A DNA stretch of 64,000 bases, from assembly GCA_032718565.1 (NCBI GenBank), contig JAVGVS010000234.1:520933-584932 (forward strand). Direction: 5' to 3'. Both the position numbers and the translations under genes were made by a program. The notes below the pieces were generated by a model. That model worked only from the letters and a program-made list of their open reading frames with translations. It did not search any database and was not told where the DNA came from. Of the stretch, positions 11,718 through 24,667 are shown piece by piece (the first letter of the stretch is position 1; each line of letters starts with the position of its first letter). Origin of the DNA: Distichodus sexfasciatus. Its lineage: Eukaryota; Chordata; Actinopteri; Characiformes; Distichodontidae.

Positions 11718-14700
11718 ATGTGGAGCACCCAGTTCTCCCGAACCTTCATCAGGCAGCTGAAGGAAGCCGGACGATGGCTGTGGAACTACCGAAATTATTT
11801 GATCATCTTCATCGTGCCCGTCCTCATCCTCCCCCTGCCTCTCATCATCCCCACTCCGGTAAGAAGCTGAGCGTTCCGGCATTTTTGGGCTTGGGTAGGG
11901 TGTGAAGTGGTGGAGAACGTCGACCTGGGAAAACAGGAGTGAAAACTGGTTCTAGTTCAAAGGAAATGATTCTAGTTTGTTTATTTGTCACATACGTAAG
12001 TGTTATTCCCACTAAAAAGCAACAAAAATGTCATTTTCACTCCTGATCCCAAATAGACGTTGAAGACATTTAGCATAAAAACAGTATTCGTTTTTAAAAG
12101 ACAATATTTGTCTTAATAAAAATAAGACGTCCTGTTTCACTTAGAATCGTTGATCGGTGGATCGGTGGATCGATGTATCGTCACACCACTACTGATATTA
12201 GGAATACAGGTGTATAAATAGAGATGTTGAGGTTTTTACGGTGCAGGTCAGACTCCTGGGCTCAACGAGACATTTAAATGAATCTTCTCTTCTAATTGTT
12301 TAATATTAGGTGAGGTTACGCTATGTGTGATATCTTTGTTTTGATGATGTTTTTCATTTTGAATATATGCTATGGGTGTCAATGTATAGATGCAGATGTG
12401 TCGTTAGAGCCCTGCTTCTTATGGCTTTTATAAACTTCAAGATTCCAAGATAAAGATCAAACATATGACATATGTTTATGGCTGTCTGTGGTCAAAGGTT
12501 GCTACTATCAGCATTTTAAAGACTGTCAGCAGAGTCAAGGAATTTTACAGAAGTCTGGTTAAAAAGATAATGTACATGTGCCATATACAGACCACTTACA
12601 TTCCTTTAATGCTGAGTAAACCTGGGTCCAAAGATGCACACCTGGAATGTACAGACCACAAGTATAGATTTAATGAATATGGAATACAGAATGCATATGC
12701 AGACGGAATATGGAGTGATTATATTTTACTTTCTCCTTATAATCATTGTATATATACACTGCCCTCCAAAAGTCTGGAAACGCCCCTGGCAAAGTGGAGT
12801 TTTGGACAGTACTGCCATGAATCCTTTTTAATTTGTGATAATGCTGCACTGATAAGAGACAACACAAACTTTATTACATAAAGAGTTTATTAAACAGGTT
12901 ATACATAGAAAATACTTCAATTTTGGATTCATCAAAATATCCACCATTAGCAGCTATTACAGCTCTGCATAATCTGGGCGTCCGAGCGGTCAATGAACCA
13001 ATCAGTTGTTGAAGCTGTTAGGGTGTGCTGACCCAAAAATCTTTTAAAATCCTGGGCCGAGTTTAAACCAGTAACCAGACGTCACAGCTGGCAAAGGGGC
13101 ACGTCTGACTCTGACATGGATATACTGCCATTATTATGTGATCAAAATAAAAATGATTATTGCTGGTATCCAAAGATAATGTCAAGTTACTTTAATGTAT
13201 TTGCACCAAAAAATGATGAGGATTTATGCTGATATCGTCCAGAACCCCACTTTGACAGGGGCGTTTCCAAACTTTTGGAGGGCAGTGTGTATATGCTACA
13301 GTACTTTGCCATTCTCTGTAAAACTAAATATAAGAATTACAAATACTTTATCATTCTCTCTTAAATAAAATATGATCACACTGTACCATTCAAACCATTA
13401 TATATGCTACAGAATATGGTTATAAATATGGTATGGTTTTAAGGTAAACGGTACAGTATTGCACCACATATTATTTGTTTAAGGGAGAAGAGTGGGGTAA
13501 AGTGCTATACAACATTTATGATGAACGTCTTTTTGGAGTGAATGTTACAGTACTATAGCAAATGCATAATAATTTTGTTTTGTTTTAGGTAGAATTGTAC
13601 ATTACTGTGGCATATTTTTATTAATGGTTATATTTTGTCTTAGGGAGAATGGTACTGCATCTTTTTCTACTAAAATTCCCACTATTCATTGTAAATAGGT
13701 CATAAGCACTGTACTATTCTAACCTAAAACCAAATATAAACTTTATAAATATTACTCTCATTCATATGGTAGAGTAATGAACCATCCTCCCTAAAACAAA
13801 ATGGGAGCGTTAATAATATGACCCAAAAACCTATGTCATACTAGTGTTGGGAGTTCTCGCAGTAAGATAGAAATGGAAGTAGAAATGATAGAAATGGGTT
13901 TTGACCTTTCGACCTCAATCCTACTGCTAGGACTACCCTCAGTGGCAGACGGATAGAGGTTGTAGGTTCAAGCCCCATTTATGAAGCTTTGTTGTACCAG
14001 TGGTGGTAGTTCTAACAGTATGATAGAAATAGAAATGATAAAAATGGATTTTTGAACCTACAACTTCCATTCAACCACTAGTCCTCCACCACCACCCATG
14101 TTCTAAACCAAATAATCAGCTTTAAAATTAACTTTATTTACATTAGCTCTTTTTTTGGTTTTGAACCTACAACCTCTTGGTCCATAGACGAGTGTCTGAG
14201 CGCTGTGTCACCACTACTGTTCTAAACCAAACATGAGCACTTACCTGCTGAAAGTACAGATAATTGCCTTATAAAGTATAACATTTTCACGTTTAGAAGT
14301 AATATTCCTGCTGATAAAAACAGCACCAACGGTCATGACGGCTCTTTACTGTAAATCACTCCTCTAGTAATGCTGAGTGTCCAAGTAACAGCATGAAGAT
14401 CGGATGTTTTACAGTTCGGAACAAAATAAAAGCGTTACAATGAGTGAATTTTAAAGGGTTTATTTTGTGCTGCAGGAGGCGAAGTGTGGCTACGTGATCA
14501 TCCTGATGGCTCTGTACTGGTGTACTGAGTGCATGCCGCTGGCCATAACCGCCCTGCTGCCCGTCATCCTCTTCCCCATGCTGGGCATCATGGAGTCCGG
14601 CAAGGTACAAACCACACCTTCCCTCTGAAACCAGGGCCAGAATAATTCATTACATCTACATTTACAGCACTTAGCAGACACTCTTTTATCCAGAGCGACT

Positions 14701-17700
14701 TCCTTTTTCCTATTAACGTGGACAATTTTCAAGCTTTTAAAGGGTAAGTTTCGGGGCAAGCGTCAAGCATGTGAGAGCCATGCCTTTAAGGGGCAAGTGT
14801 CAAGTTAAATGTCAAATCTATCAAACGGCACAAGGGTGTTGATGATCTAGTGGTAGAACAATCGCCTTTGGACCAGGAGGTTGTGGATTCGAATCCAACC
14901 TCTGTCATTACCAACACTGGGTCCCCGAGCAAGGCCCTTAACCATAAGTTGCTCTTAGGGGAACTGTCCCTGAAATAAGGAAAATGTAAGTCGCTCTGGA
15001 TAAGAGCGTCTGCTAAATGCTGTAAATGTAAATGCAAACGTCAAGTCTCAAGTCTTTGAGGGGCAAGTTTTAGTCAAGCATCAAGTCAACCAAGGGACAA
15101 GTGCCAAGTCTGGAAGGGCAGGTGTCAAGGCAGGTTTTCCTGAGAGCAATTTGGGGTTGAGGGTCTTGTTCAGGGGCACAGTGGTGGTAGTGCTGGAGGT
15201 AGGATTCAAACCCACGATCTCTTGGTGCAGCGGTGAGTATCCTGCAGATAAAAAATTATACGATTATACGAAGTATACGATTTTCACAAGTTTAGATGTA
15301 ATATTTCTGCTGATAAAAACAGCTCCAGTACAGGTCATGACAGCTCTTTACTGTAAATCGCTCCACTAATATTGCTAAGAGTCCCAGTAACAGCATAAAG
15401 GTCAGAGCGTTTTACAGTTCTGAAGATGCCGATCTTTGTAAAGTTTGTTGATGTACTGGCACAAGCTCAGAGAAATATCGAGAGGTCAATGCCACGGAGC
15501 CGCAATAGTTTTTTACCATCTCATTAGTGTTGAATCAGACATTTTCACTTTATTAGCCCATAAACTTTTTTATATATATGGTGTAATCTGTTAATAGATG
15601 ACTACCTGCCCCACGCGGCCTTGCATACAGTGATGGCAACAATAAAACACTGATAAAATTATGAATCAGTGATCGTTAACATAATAACCTTAGGTTAAGT
15701 GTCTGTTCTGACTGATAGAGCATCTTCACCTTTATCTTGCAGTTAAAACCAAGTTCCAGCAGCACAACTTGATCTCAGAATCAGGGATGCACCAATACTG
15801 ATACTGCCATCGGGTTGATACTGATACTGATACTCAAAATAAAAAAACGATATTACTGTATTGCAACATTACTTTTAAACTTAAGTTGCAGCTCTTTTGC
15901 TGCTCAATTTGATAATCATGTTGATATTTAGATTGTACCAAAAAAAATGATGCTGGTACAATCCTACTCAAAAATCTACATCTCTGTATTTTTAAACATA
16001 AAAGTTCTTTTGTTTTTCCAGTTTCATTTTTTGGAAATCTATTAGCAAATAAAGATTTGCTATTTATTTCGATGTTAATATCCACTGTGACTCAAAGTTT
16101 TCTTGAAATGTGCTTAATAAATAACCTTTACCCATGTACGTTTTCTTGGTATGTGCATGTAATATTAACTTTAAGACTTTGTTGTGCACTGTGTTGCCTG
16201 TTTTTTCCGTGTTGTAGGTATGTATTCTGTACCTGAAGGACTCCAACATGCTGTTCATCGGTGGTTTGTTGGTGGCTATAGCAGTGGAACACTGGAACTT
16301 ACACAAGCGCATTGCCCTGAGAGTCCTGCTGATAGTGGGAGTCCGACCTGCTCTGTAAGAACCTCAACTACATACATCTATACATCTTACACCTAATGTG
16401 AAAGTGAAAAAGTAAAAGTGAGTGATTATTTGTGAACACACCACATTGTGAACAGCACACAGTGCACCACAACCAAATGTGACCTCGGCATTTGACCCAT
16501 CCGTAAAGGAGCAGTGGGCAGCTAGCAGGGGCAGCGCCCGGGGAGCAGTGCTTGGGGACGGTACCTTGCTCATGAGTACCACTGCGGCCTTCTGATCACG
16601 GGGCGAGCACTCTACCGTTTCGCCACCAACTGCCCCATGGTGAGTCAGTACAGCTGTAACAGTACATCGACCCACATCGATTCAATCACCAACAATTCTA
16701 AAGCATCGATCCAAAATGAAAATATCAACCAGACATCACACGTATTGTAAGGTCACTCGAAAAGAAAGCAAGATACTTTATATTGGACAAGACGTCTGAT
16801 TTTTATTCAAAGAAAAGATTGTTTTATCTGGTTGGGCTCAGGATAAAGGATATTTTTGTCAAAGGATATTTGAATGACCATACCTGTTTCCTGTAGGTTG
16901 ATGTATGCTAATACAGGGCTTTATGAATATAGGAATATTTCATTTATTCATAAATTATGTTTCCTTTAGGTTGTGCTTTATTGATGTATGGATATTTTTG
17001 CTCAGCTGCTTTCCTGCATGTTGATGCTAGGCTTCACAAACATAAAATATATCAAATGTTGTGTCACCTATTTCCTGCATATATGTATATATGTTCCTAA
17101 TATATAAAAAGTGTGTGAAATTTTGCTTCACCTATTTTGTGCAGGTTGATGCTGGGCTTCATGGGCGTGACAGCGTTTTTGTCCATGTGGATCAGTAACA
17201 CTGCTACCACGGCCATGATGCTGCCCATCGCCCAGGCCGTCCTCCAGCAGCTCAGCAGCACAGAGGCCGAGAGAGATGAGAGAGAACTGAGGACGGGACA
17301 AGACAACGAGGCCTTTGAGATGGCCGAGGTCAAAACCAAACTCCCCTTAAATAACCGTACGTCCACATTCGTTGTTTTCCACTACGCACCCATTGACAAT
17401 GTAGAAGAACACTAGATGATGCAATTTGCGGCATAAATTGTGTGATCACTGTGTGCTGAGAAAAGTAGAAAGGGGTTGAATGGTGAAAAGGTAAAAATGA
17501 GAAATGTAGTAAAAAAGTAAGCCAGCTGTGGAAATGGTTAAGCACCAAAAAAAAAACTCAGTGGAATGAAACAAAGTCACAAAGAAACACAACCACAAAT
17601 CGATATCATGAGTAACTGAACATTTCACTTCAGTTACAATTAATGATTAATATATTTTGGGTCAGAGCTACAAATTACCATCACAAACCAGACCAAAGTC

Positions 17701-20700
17701 TGGAATGGGTTGCGTCTCTGTATAAGAGCAGAAAAAATACAAAACTCTGTTGTTGTCAGTCATGCAGTTCGCATAAACTCAGAATAAGGAGAATGTTCCT
17801 CGTTCACAGGTAACAATCCGGATCCGGAGCAGGGAGCTGTCCTGGAGCACCGGAGAAAGGCTCGGGAGCAGAAATATCTTCTGCTAAATAAAGGGATGAG
17901 CCTGAGCGTGTGCTACTCTGCCAGCATTGGGGGCACTGCCACGCTCACGGGCACAACGCCAAACCTCATCCTCAAGGGCCAGATGGACGAGTGAGTCTTA
18001 TCCCTCCTCAAGTTGACTCACCTACCTGTTTGGCTCGTTTCAGTGATCATGACCTAGCGGCATATTCAGAGGATTTACTATACAACTTTAAAATGATTCT
18101 AAAAAAATTACATTTTCATACAGATGTCAGATAGGGCTGGAGAACTTATTGAAAATGAATAAAACTGACATAACCTCTAATAAATAATTTTGTTGGTTAT
18201 TTAGATTATATTTGAAATGTTAAGACCAAATTTAACAATTATCTGTTATTGCAAGCAATACTAACAAAGAATGCTCCAACGCTTCCACATGAACACAGAA
18301 AAACATTGCAGCTACATGTTGGACAATATAATAAAGTGTGTGGATACGTTCGCCAGTGTGTGTTTATGTACGGTCCCCTTGAAAATGTTTTTAGAAAAAC
18401 ATTCCAGTTTTATCAGTTGAGTAGACTTCAGCACAAACCTAGTCAGTGAACAATGAGGACAAAAACATAAATTTAAAAAATAAAGGAAAATAATTGTTCA
18501 TGAACTTTAATCGAGGTAAAATGTTCAGCTAATCATGATATTCATTTGTGATATCACCCAGCCCTAATGTCAGAGCTTATCTCATACTAAACAGTTGAAA
18601 CTAAATTCTCATCAAGGTCAACCCGGCCAGTTCGCCACACCAGTAAGACAAACTAAATATATTTTAAAATGAAAACATAATTATATTTTTTTACTTCTCC
18701 ACAGCCTCTTTAAAGACAACCCGGATGTGATCAACTTTGCCAGCTGGTTCGGGTTTGCGTTCCCCAACATGCTGCTGATGCTCCTGCTCTCGTGGTTATG
18801 GCTGCAGGGCATGTACTTGGGATGGAAGTGAGTTGGTGTTTGTGTGATTGTGTGTGTTGTGTGTTTTCGGTCCTATATTTCTTGACATGACCTCTGCGTG
18901 GAGTTCAACATGTTGAAGTACATATAATAATTAAAACAAAATGTGAAATTATTTGCTAAAACTGATGTGCAGCTGGGTCATCATCTGTGAACATTGTAAA
19001 CAGTGTAACAGTGGTCAATAGTAGGCAGAATGCCTGGTATTTAGGGCTTGTGTTAATTATTCTCAGAGTCTTGCACTGTTACATGAGAATTCAGTCTCTG
19101 CAGGGACACTATGAGGCACTTACATACTGAAATTCTGTGATTTGCAATGTCTTCTTCAATAAAGCTCAATCATCAGCAGTATTATGTCTGGAAAATGTAC
19201 AATAAATAAATAGAATTCTACTACATATTACTTCACATTCAGGCAACTTTTAAATTCTAAGGTGAAGACTCCATAACATGTGGCTTTGTCAGATTCCTTC
19301 ATGATTTTAACACGAAGTTAACGTTTATTCATTATGCTGTTAATTTAGCCAGCGATTAGCTTAGCGTTTTAGCCACCTTCTTAGTACAGTTAGCTCATTA
19401 ACTAGCCTGTTGAACAACACGGCTTTATAACAACATGCAACAAAAACATATCTATAAATCCAGGTAAACTATAATCCTAGCTAAGTGTACTGTTTTAAGG
19501 AAGGCAGCCATAAACATACAGTATATCAAGTTATTATAAAACCAAGTTTGCTAACGTGATGGTTTTAATGAGCTACGTGTACTGTATTTTAAAAGCGGCT
19601 AAAACGCTAGCTGACGTTATGAAAATACACAATTATAAGTGTTCAAAAACAGAGTATGTTATGGATTTAAGAATTTTGTTGTTCGTATTACTGAAACATG
19701 TATTACAGGCGAAAATCTAAACAAGTCTAACTGCAACAAGGCCCCAGAATGCTAGGCACTCGCTAACATATGAGCTAATTAACTTGCTAGCTCCTAAACA
19801 CTTGCTGGTTACTCAAAACAGGGAGTAATACATAAAGATTGACTCACACTCTGCATAACAGCACCTTTGAGAGTTATAGTCTAGTTTGTGATGAGTCTCT
19901 GTAACTGTGATCATTTACCTGTAGGTTCGTTTTTAATCAGACAAGCTAAAACATTTCACCTGCTATACTGTACGTCAAACACGAAGTACAGCATGTCTCT
20001 GCTGAAGGAAACTCTGACTCTGACACTCTTGTATTAACACATCATCCAGCCCTGTCTTAAATCGCCCTAATGTTATTTCTTTTTCAGTTTTAAGAAGTCA
20101 TTTGGCTGTGGCATCAGCAGTGAGGAGGACAACGAGGCATGTAGGGTGATGAAACAGGAGTACCAGAAGCTGGGCAAGATCTCGTTTGCTGAAGGAGCAG
20201 TGCTGACCGTCTTTGTGGCGCTGGTGGTGCTGTGGTTCACCAGAGAGCCGGGATTCATGCCAGGCTGGGCTGGTTACTTTAACACCAATGGACAGTAAGT
20301 GCTAATTTATGTCCCTTTTCTAAGTAATCCAACTGTCGAAGTAACGTGCTGCTCCCCAATGTCAACCCTGCAAACCATCCAATAATGCACAGAATTCAGT
20401 GATTTAAGTGAGTGATCATTTGTCATTGTGAACACAGTACAGCACATGGTACACCACAACCATGTGTACTGACATTTCTCCTGGGTAAAATCACCTGAGC
20501 TTTGTGGTACATCCTGAACACTTCTGTTCACCTTGTATTCCATGATTTTACATATTTCTAATGATCCAGAGCTCTATCAAGTGGTTGAAGTGTGGTACTA
20601 CACCCTGAATGTGAACGCGTGTGATTATGTGAACACACTTCAGCGCACAGTGCACCACAACAAAATGTGAGCTCTGCATTTAACCCATTCATGAAGGAGC

Positions 20701-23700
20701 AGTGGGCAGCTGACATGGGCAACACCTGGGGAGCAGTTCCTCGGGACAGTACTTTGCTCATGAGTACCTCAATGGTACCTTTACCAGACTGGGATTTGAA
20801 CCGGTGACTTAGCATTCATTTCCAGAGCTCCTCACATCTCAAAGTCAAAATAAACTTAAAAGTTAAGACTTTTGTTTGTAGGCTCAACGGTGGCAGCAGC
20901 ATTACTCTTCCAACTTCAGCTTTTAGGCCTAACCTGTTTGCTGTGTCCATTGCAGGTTTGTGACTGACGGCACTGTGGCCATTCTTATGTCAACCGTCTT
21001 CTTCATCATTCCTTCCGAGTTGCCGGGCTGTTCCTGTTTGAGTGATGATGAAGAGGAAGATGCTAGTCCCGAAAATGCAGAACAGTCAGGTGAGTCCTGA
21101 GGAACGTTTTAATGTAGAAGTTTTCACACTACAAGCTACAGAGAAAAAGTAGCTAACTAAATTCAAGCTGTCTCACAGTCACAGACTCTTGTTTCCATCT
21201 CGCCAAGGTGGACTCCGTCCTACGACTCTGGCTACGACTCTGACTGCATACTGCAGTCAATCAGATGCCACTTCTAACAGTTTTTCACAAACACCTGCTA
21301 GCTAAAAAATATACACAAGAAAGAAAAATGTTCTGTGTCCTTTTGTAACAAAGTTTTGCCACGTTACATCACTATCCGCAAATATATGCCGTTAGCTTCA
21401 GCACTTATAAGCTACAGAAAAAAGTAAAGTACCAGTACTTAGCTACTGTCCAACATTGCTGGATCCAGACCTATCAGATCAGACCTTGACTCCTGTGTTG
21501 TGGTGTGTTGTATAAAGCAGGTGAGAACGCTGTGAGGCAGACTCAGAGGAAGTTGAAGGCTCCACCTACTCTGCTGCAGTGGAAAGCGGTTCATGAACGC
21601 ATGCCCTGGAACATTGTCCTGCTCCTGGGTGGTGGTTTTGCCCTGGCCAGTGGCAGTGAGGTAAAACCAACATCATTACTTTACCAACTGTCAGACGAAC
21701 ATATCATTTTGTGTCAGTGAGCCTCATTCAGCAACCGTTCTTGGTTTTGGTTGTCTAGTGGGATCTAGTGGTAGGCTGCATGACGTCATGGGTTCAAATC
21801 AAGCCACCACTGGGCTCCTGAGCAAGACTCTCAACTCCTTAAAGTTGCTCCAGTGAGGACTGACTCTGTAATTTAAAAAACCCCAGAATCTACAAAAGGA
21901 ATAGAGCGCTCATTACACAAATATTATTGCCTGCCTGTTAATGCAAAATGCTACAGGCCCAGAGTGGAGACCTGTGTTTCTATCTCGTCTCATTGTGATG
22001 ATAAATTATTTTGCTGGTGTTGTGAAGGTTTCTGGTCTGTCGATTTGGCTGGGGCAGAGTCTGGCTCCGCTGAAGAGTATTCCTCCCTTTGCCATCTCCC
22101 TGCTGCTCTGCCTGCTGGTGGGAACCTTCACGGAATGTTCCAGCAACACGGCCACCACCACGCTCTTCCTGCCCATCCTTGCCTCCATGGTACATTTCCT
22201 CCCTTTTAATTCCCCTTTCTGCCCTCAGATCAGGATATCGATCAAACGCAATTGAGAGCTATTTAAAGCCAATACAATAAAGAGATAGGTTAAGTAAATG
22301 CAACTGAGATACTGTTTGCCAGACGGTAAAAGATAGAAGAGCCCGGGAATGTAGTGGGTGGGAATGGTCCTTTACCACTCTTCTGCCAAATTAACATCAC
22401 CTGTTCCTCATCTCACCTCAACACAACAAAAAGTGTTCTGTGCTCAATGTCAGGAAAATAGGCTGCAAGATATAGATAACTGAATCTTAAACTGCATTAA
22501 TATTTTTCATAAGAAGTCATTTTTCAATAAAATAAATAAATAAATAAATAAAGAAAGAAATGTCCCATCCATGAAGGAGCAGTCCTTCAGGACAGTATCT
22601 TGCACATGAGTACCTCAGTGGTACCTTTATTGTTCCAGGACTTGGACTGGTGGCCTTCCAATCATGGCGCCAACTCTCTAACGGTTACACTACCAGCTAC
22701 CCCAAATGTTAATATATTTGTAATTTCCCTGCTGCAGGCCACAGCGATTGAAATCCATCCGCTCTATGTCATGCTGCCGTGCACCATCTGTGCCTCCATG
22801 GCCTTCATGCTGCCGGTGGCAACCCCACCCAACGCCGTCGCCTTCTCCTATGGCACACTCAAAGTGCTAGACATGGTAAACACTCACCTCTTCTCCACCA
22901 TTTATCCACACTTTGCTTAACAATGCATATGACTGATCAGCCTGCAAACTCCTCAGTAACTTAACACTACACAACACTTAACAATAACACATACATTACA
23001 TGAGACACATCTGGTTGAAATCTAGTGAACTCACCTGACATTTGAATTTTATGCAATAAGGTATTCCAACTGTATCTGGCTCATTTCTATTTGACATAAG
23101 GCATATATTTTTGTTCATTATAATAAGTTATAGAATGTCACAACAAAATATTATATACCTCTGGGACAGAAATTGTTTGTTACACATGTCTACAACAATC
23201 CTTTGGCTTATATTATTGCAATAGCATTTACCATATGCATGAGGTAAAGTTTTTGTCACTAAGCTATATAGTATTTGCTGGCTGGAACCTTCCACAGCTT
23301 ATTATGATAAAGAAATATGTATTTTGTTAGATGGCAATGAGATCTCTGGAATACAGTCGGATACACGTGGAATAATTGCATAAAAACACAACTTAGTTGA
23401 GATCTAGAAAGTTGTTGAAGGATGCAAAAATTCATGCAGTTTGCAGGCTGAAGACTCACAAGGTTAAAACCAGAATCCAAAACCCCCAAAACATGCGTAA
23501 CAAATAATGTAATTACATTTCTTTCCTTTGTGTCTGTTTTTCGATTTCCCATTTTTGCACTCAAAAGGTAAAATAGAAAACCTGCAGAAATATTCTATTT
23601 TGGTTTTTATCGAATGCAAATGGCATGTCCCAGAAAGTGAGTTTTACACGAAGAGGCCTGCAAAAAGAGGACAGTCACCCCATTATTACCAACAAACTAT

Positions 23701-24220
23701 CCATTCTTAAGCGCAGTAAAATGGGTTATATATAATGTTTTAATTAATACATAGATTTAATATAGATTTATTTATTTAACCGACTTGTGCACAACAAAAA
23801 ACCAAAATAAATGCACATTTTCCATTTTTCTCCTTTTTCATTTGAGGGCAAAATATGAAACGGGAAAACATGTTGTGTTATTCCTTTATTAAATGTAGCT
23901 TTTTGAAAACAAACATGCTTTTTGGGTTTTGCTTTTTAACTTGAAACCAAATAAAATTGTGATACACCATGTGCAAGCAACAAATGATATTTTTATGATG
24001 TAAGATGTATAATTTGGACATATTTCTGAGATAACCAGCCACTTTAATTATGATTAACCGAGGATTCTTGTCTTCGCTCTTCCCAAAGGCCAAAGCCGGC
24101 TTCGTGTTGAACCTGATTGGAATTTTGTGCATCAATTTTGGAATTAACACGTGGGGAACGGCCATCTTCCGGCTCGATGTCTTCCCCTCGTGGGCCAACG
24201 TCACCTACTCCGCGCCGTGA
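11718..24220 (+). CDS. slc13a2: Sodium/dicarboxylate (citrate) cotransporter, SLC13 family
   Basis: Plasma-membrane Na+-coupled uptake of succinate, citrate and other Krebs-cycle acids. Twelve exons: 11718-11858, 14476-14604, 16218-16354, 17145-17356, 17810-17990, 18705-18827, 20088-20294, 20956-21089, 21521-21660, 22028-22189, 22738-22875, 24089-24220. They join in frame to 611 codons (human family members are close to 600 aa). Both SNT substrate/sodium motifs are present (residues 153-155 in WISNTATTAMMLP and 507-509 in CSSNTATTTLFLP), as is the SLC13 signature around residues 542-556 (SMAFMLPVATPPNAV). A C-terminal NVT sequon is at residues 605-607, as in this family. Hydrophobic segments occur in nearly every exon. 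Acidic cytosolic loops are encoded by exons 4 and 8. I prefer slc13a2 over slc13a3 and slc13a5 because vtn and unc119 flank SLC13A2 in human. The last exon ends in a 3' UTR with AATAAA near 24618. Confidence 0.92.
12757..13287. mobile_element. Non-autonomous Tc1/mariner-like element in slc13a2 intron 1
   Basis: Terminal inverted repeats: left CACTGCCCTCCAAAAGTCTG at 12757, right the complement ending GGAGGGCAGTG at 13287; GAAACGCCCCTG also matches (GGGGCGTTTC on the right). TA lies just outside the left end. About 530 bases, with no transposase frame. Internal text ATTAGCAGCTATTACAGCTC resembles Tc1-like inner repeats. Confidence 0.7.
13288..14475. other. slc13a2 intron 1, remaining part
   Basis: AT-rich intron with two SINE-like scraps (13900-13990 and 14040-14100, GTTGTAGGTTCAAGCCCC and its complement-like partner). 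The slc13a2 exon 2 acceptor (GTGCTGCAG) follows at 14475. Confidence 0.4.
14833..15036 (+). mobile_element. tRNA-derived SINE in slc13a2 intron 2
   Basis: Best-preserved member of the family at 7701: A-box GATCTAGTGGTAGAAC, intact B-box GTGGATTCGAATCC at about 14883-14896, body AACACTGGGTCCCCGAGCAA, tail GTCGCTCTGGATAAGAGCGT. Partial reversed copies lie at 15134-15238 and 14650-14712. Confidence 0.8.
15134..15238 (-). mobile_element. Partial tRNA-derived SINE, reversed
   Basis: Reads GGGTCTTGTTCAGGGGCAC and GGATTCAAACCCACGATCTC on the plus strand, i.e. the complement of the SINE body and B-box found at 14833. The 3' tail is missing. Confidence 0.6.
16397..16636 (-). mobile_element. SINE of the GTGAAAGTGAGTG family in slc13a2 intron 3
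   Basis: Same order of blocks as the copy at 7300 (GTGAACAGCACACAGTGCA, GCCCGGGGAGCAGTGCTTGG, GGTACCTTGCTCATGAGTAC, CTTCTGATCACG), with a deletion over the B-box. Starts about 40 bases after the exon 3 donor. Confidence 0.65.
18132..18566. mobile_element. hAT-type non-autonomous element in slc13a2 intron 5
   Basis: Starts TAGGGCTGG and ends CCAGCCCTA, so it has short terminal inverted repeats, and is flanked by a perfect 8-base direct repeat ATGTCAGA (18124-18131 and 18567-18574). An 8-base target duplication with TAGGG/CCCTA ends is characteristic of hAT MITEs. It is 435 bases long and AT-rich with no transposase. Confidence 0.8.
18828..20087. other. slc13a2 intron 6
   Basis: No exon or recognised element. 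Between about 19320 and 19820 the words TTAGC, GCTAG and GCTAAC recur many times on both strands, suggesting a decayed simple repeat, but there is no clear unit. Confidence 0.4.
20603..20830 (-). mobile_element. SINE of the GTGAAAGTGAGTG family in slc13a2 intron 7
   Basis: Diverged copy with CAGCGCACAGTGCACCACA, GGAGCAGTGGGCAGCTGAC, TTTGCTCATGAGTACCTC and GGGATTTGAACCGGTGAC. A fragment of the same family sits at 20408-20470. Confidence 0.6.
21748..21880 (+). mobile_element. Degraded tRNA-derived SINE in slc13a2 intron 9
   Basis: GGATCTAGTGGTAGGCTGC and GGGTTCAAATCAAGCC give the A- and B-box, then CTGGGCTCCTGAGCAAGAC. The tail is lost. Confidence 0.5.
22565..22703 (-). mobile_element. Fragment of the GTGAAAGTGAGTG SINE in slc13a2 intron 10
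   Basis: ATGAAGGAGCAGTCCTTCAG, TGAGTACCTCAGTGGTACC and CTTCCAATCATGGCGCC match the 3' half of the copy at 7300. Ends about 35 bases before the exon 11 acceptor. Confidence 0.5.
22876..24088. other. slc13a2 intron 11
   Basis: AT-rich intron of 1.2 kb. No exon, no inverted repeat and no SINE is recognised. Confidence 0.5.
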
Positions 24221-24617
24221 AACGGTCTCGACAAGCGCCGTGACGTCCGACAGGAGCACGAGGCCGAGATTCACGAGCCTTATGAAACAACAGTCTCATT
24301 GAAGATTATTTATTCTGGTTTCTGCTTTTATTACACCGCTGGCAGGTTTAATGATCTTTACCACGCAGTTCCTTCACGTCGATTCTTTGGGCCTGTTAAC
24401 GTGGAGAGACGTCTGGCCGTTGTGTTTCATTTGTGCACATGTAAATTATGGATGTATTATTTTGTACATTTTTATGTGTCTTCTTAATGGAGGCCTGTTA
24501 AAAGAGTGTGTTGCGTTCCAACATCGTGTCAGGATGGCAGTGTTCATCTGGGCAAGTGTGTGTGTGAGTGATGTCTGCAAATGTAATGTGAGAGGGTGGA
24601 AATGTAACTTGGGAAAA

Positions 24618-24623
24618 AATAAA
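24618..24623 (+). terminator. Polyadenylation signal of slc13a2
   Basis: AATAAA lies about 400 bases downstream of the slc13a2 stop codon (24218-24220), in an A-rich stretch. It is the first canonical hexamer seen after the stop and sits some 50 bases before the MITE at 24668, so the transposon probably abuts the mature 3' end. Confidence 0.6.
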
Positions 24624-24667
24624 ACAAAAATTCAACAAAATATTGACAAAAATTCTTGTGTCTCATT

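Noticed and set aside
12465..12881. 138-codon open frame in slc13a2 intron 1
   Set aside because: No homology recognised; it overlaps the end of the Tc1-like MITE and AT-rich intron DNA.
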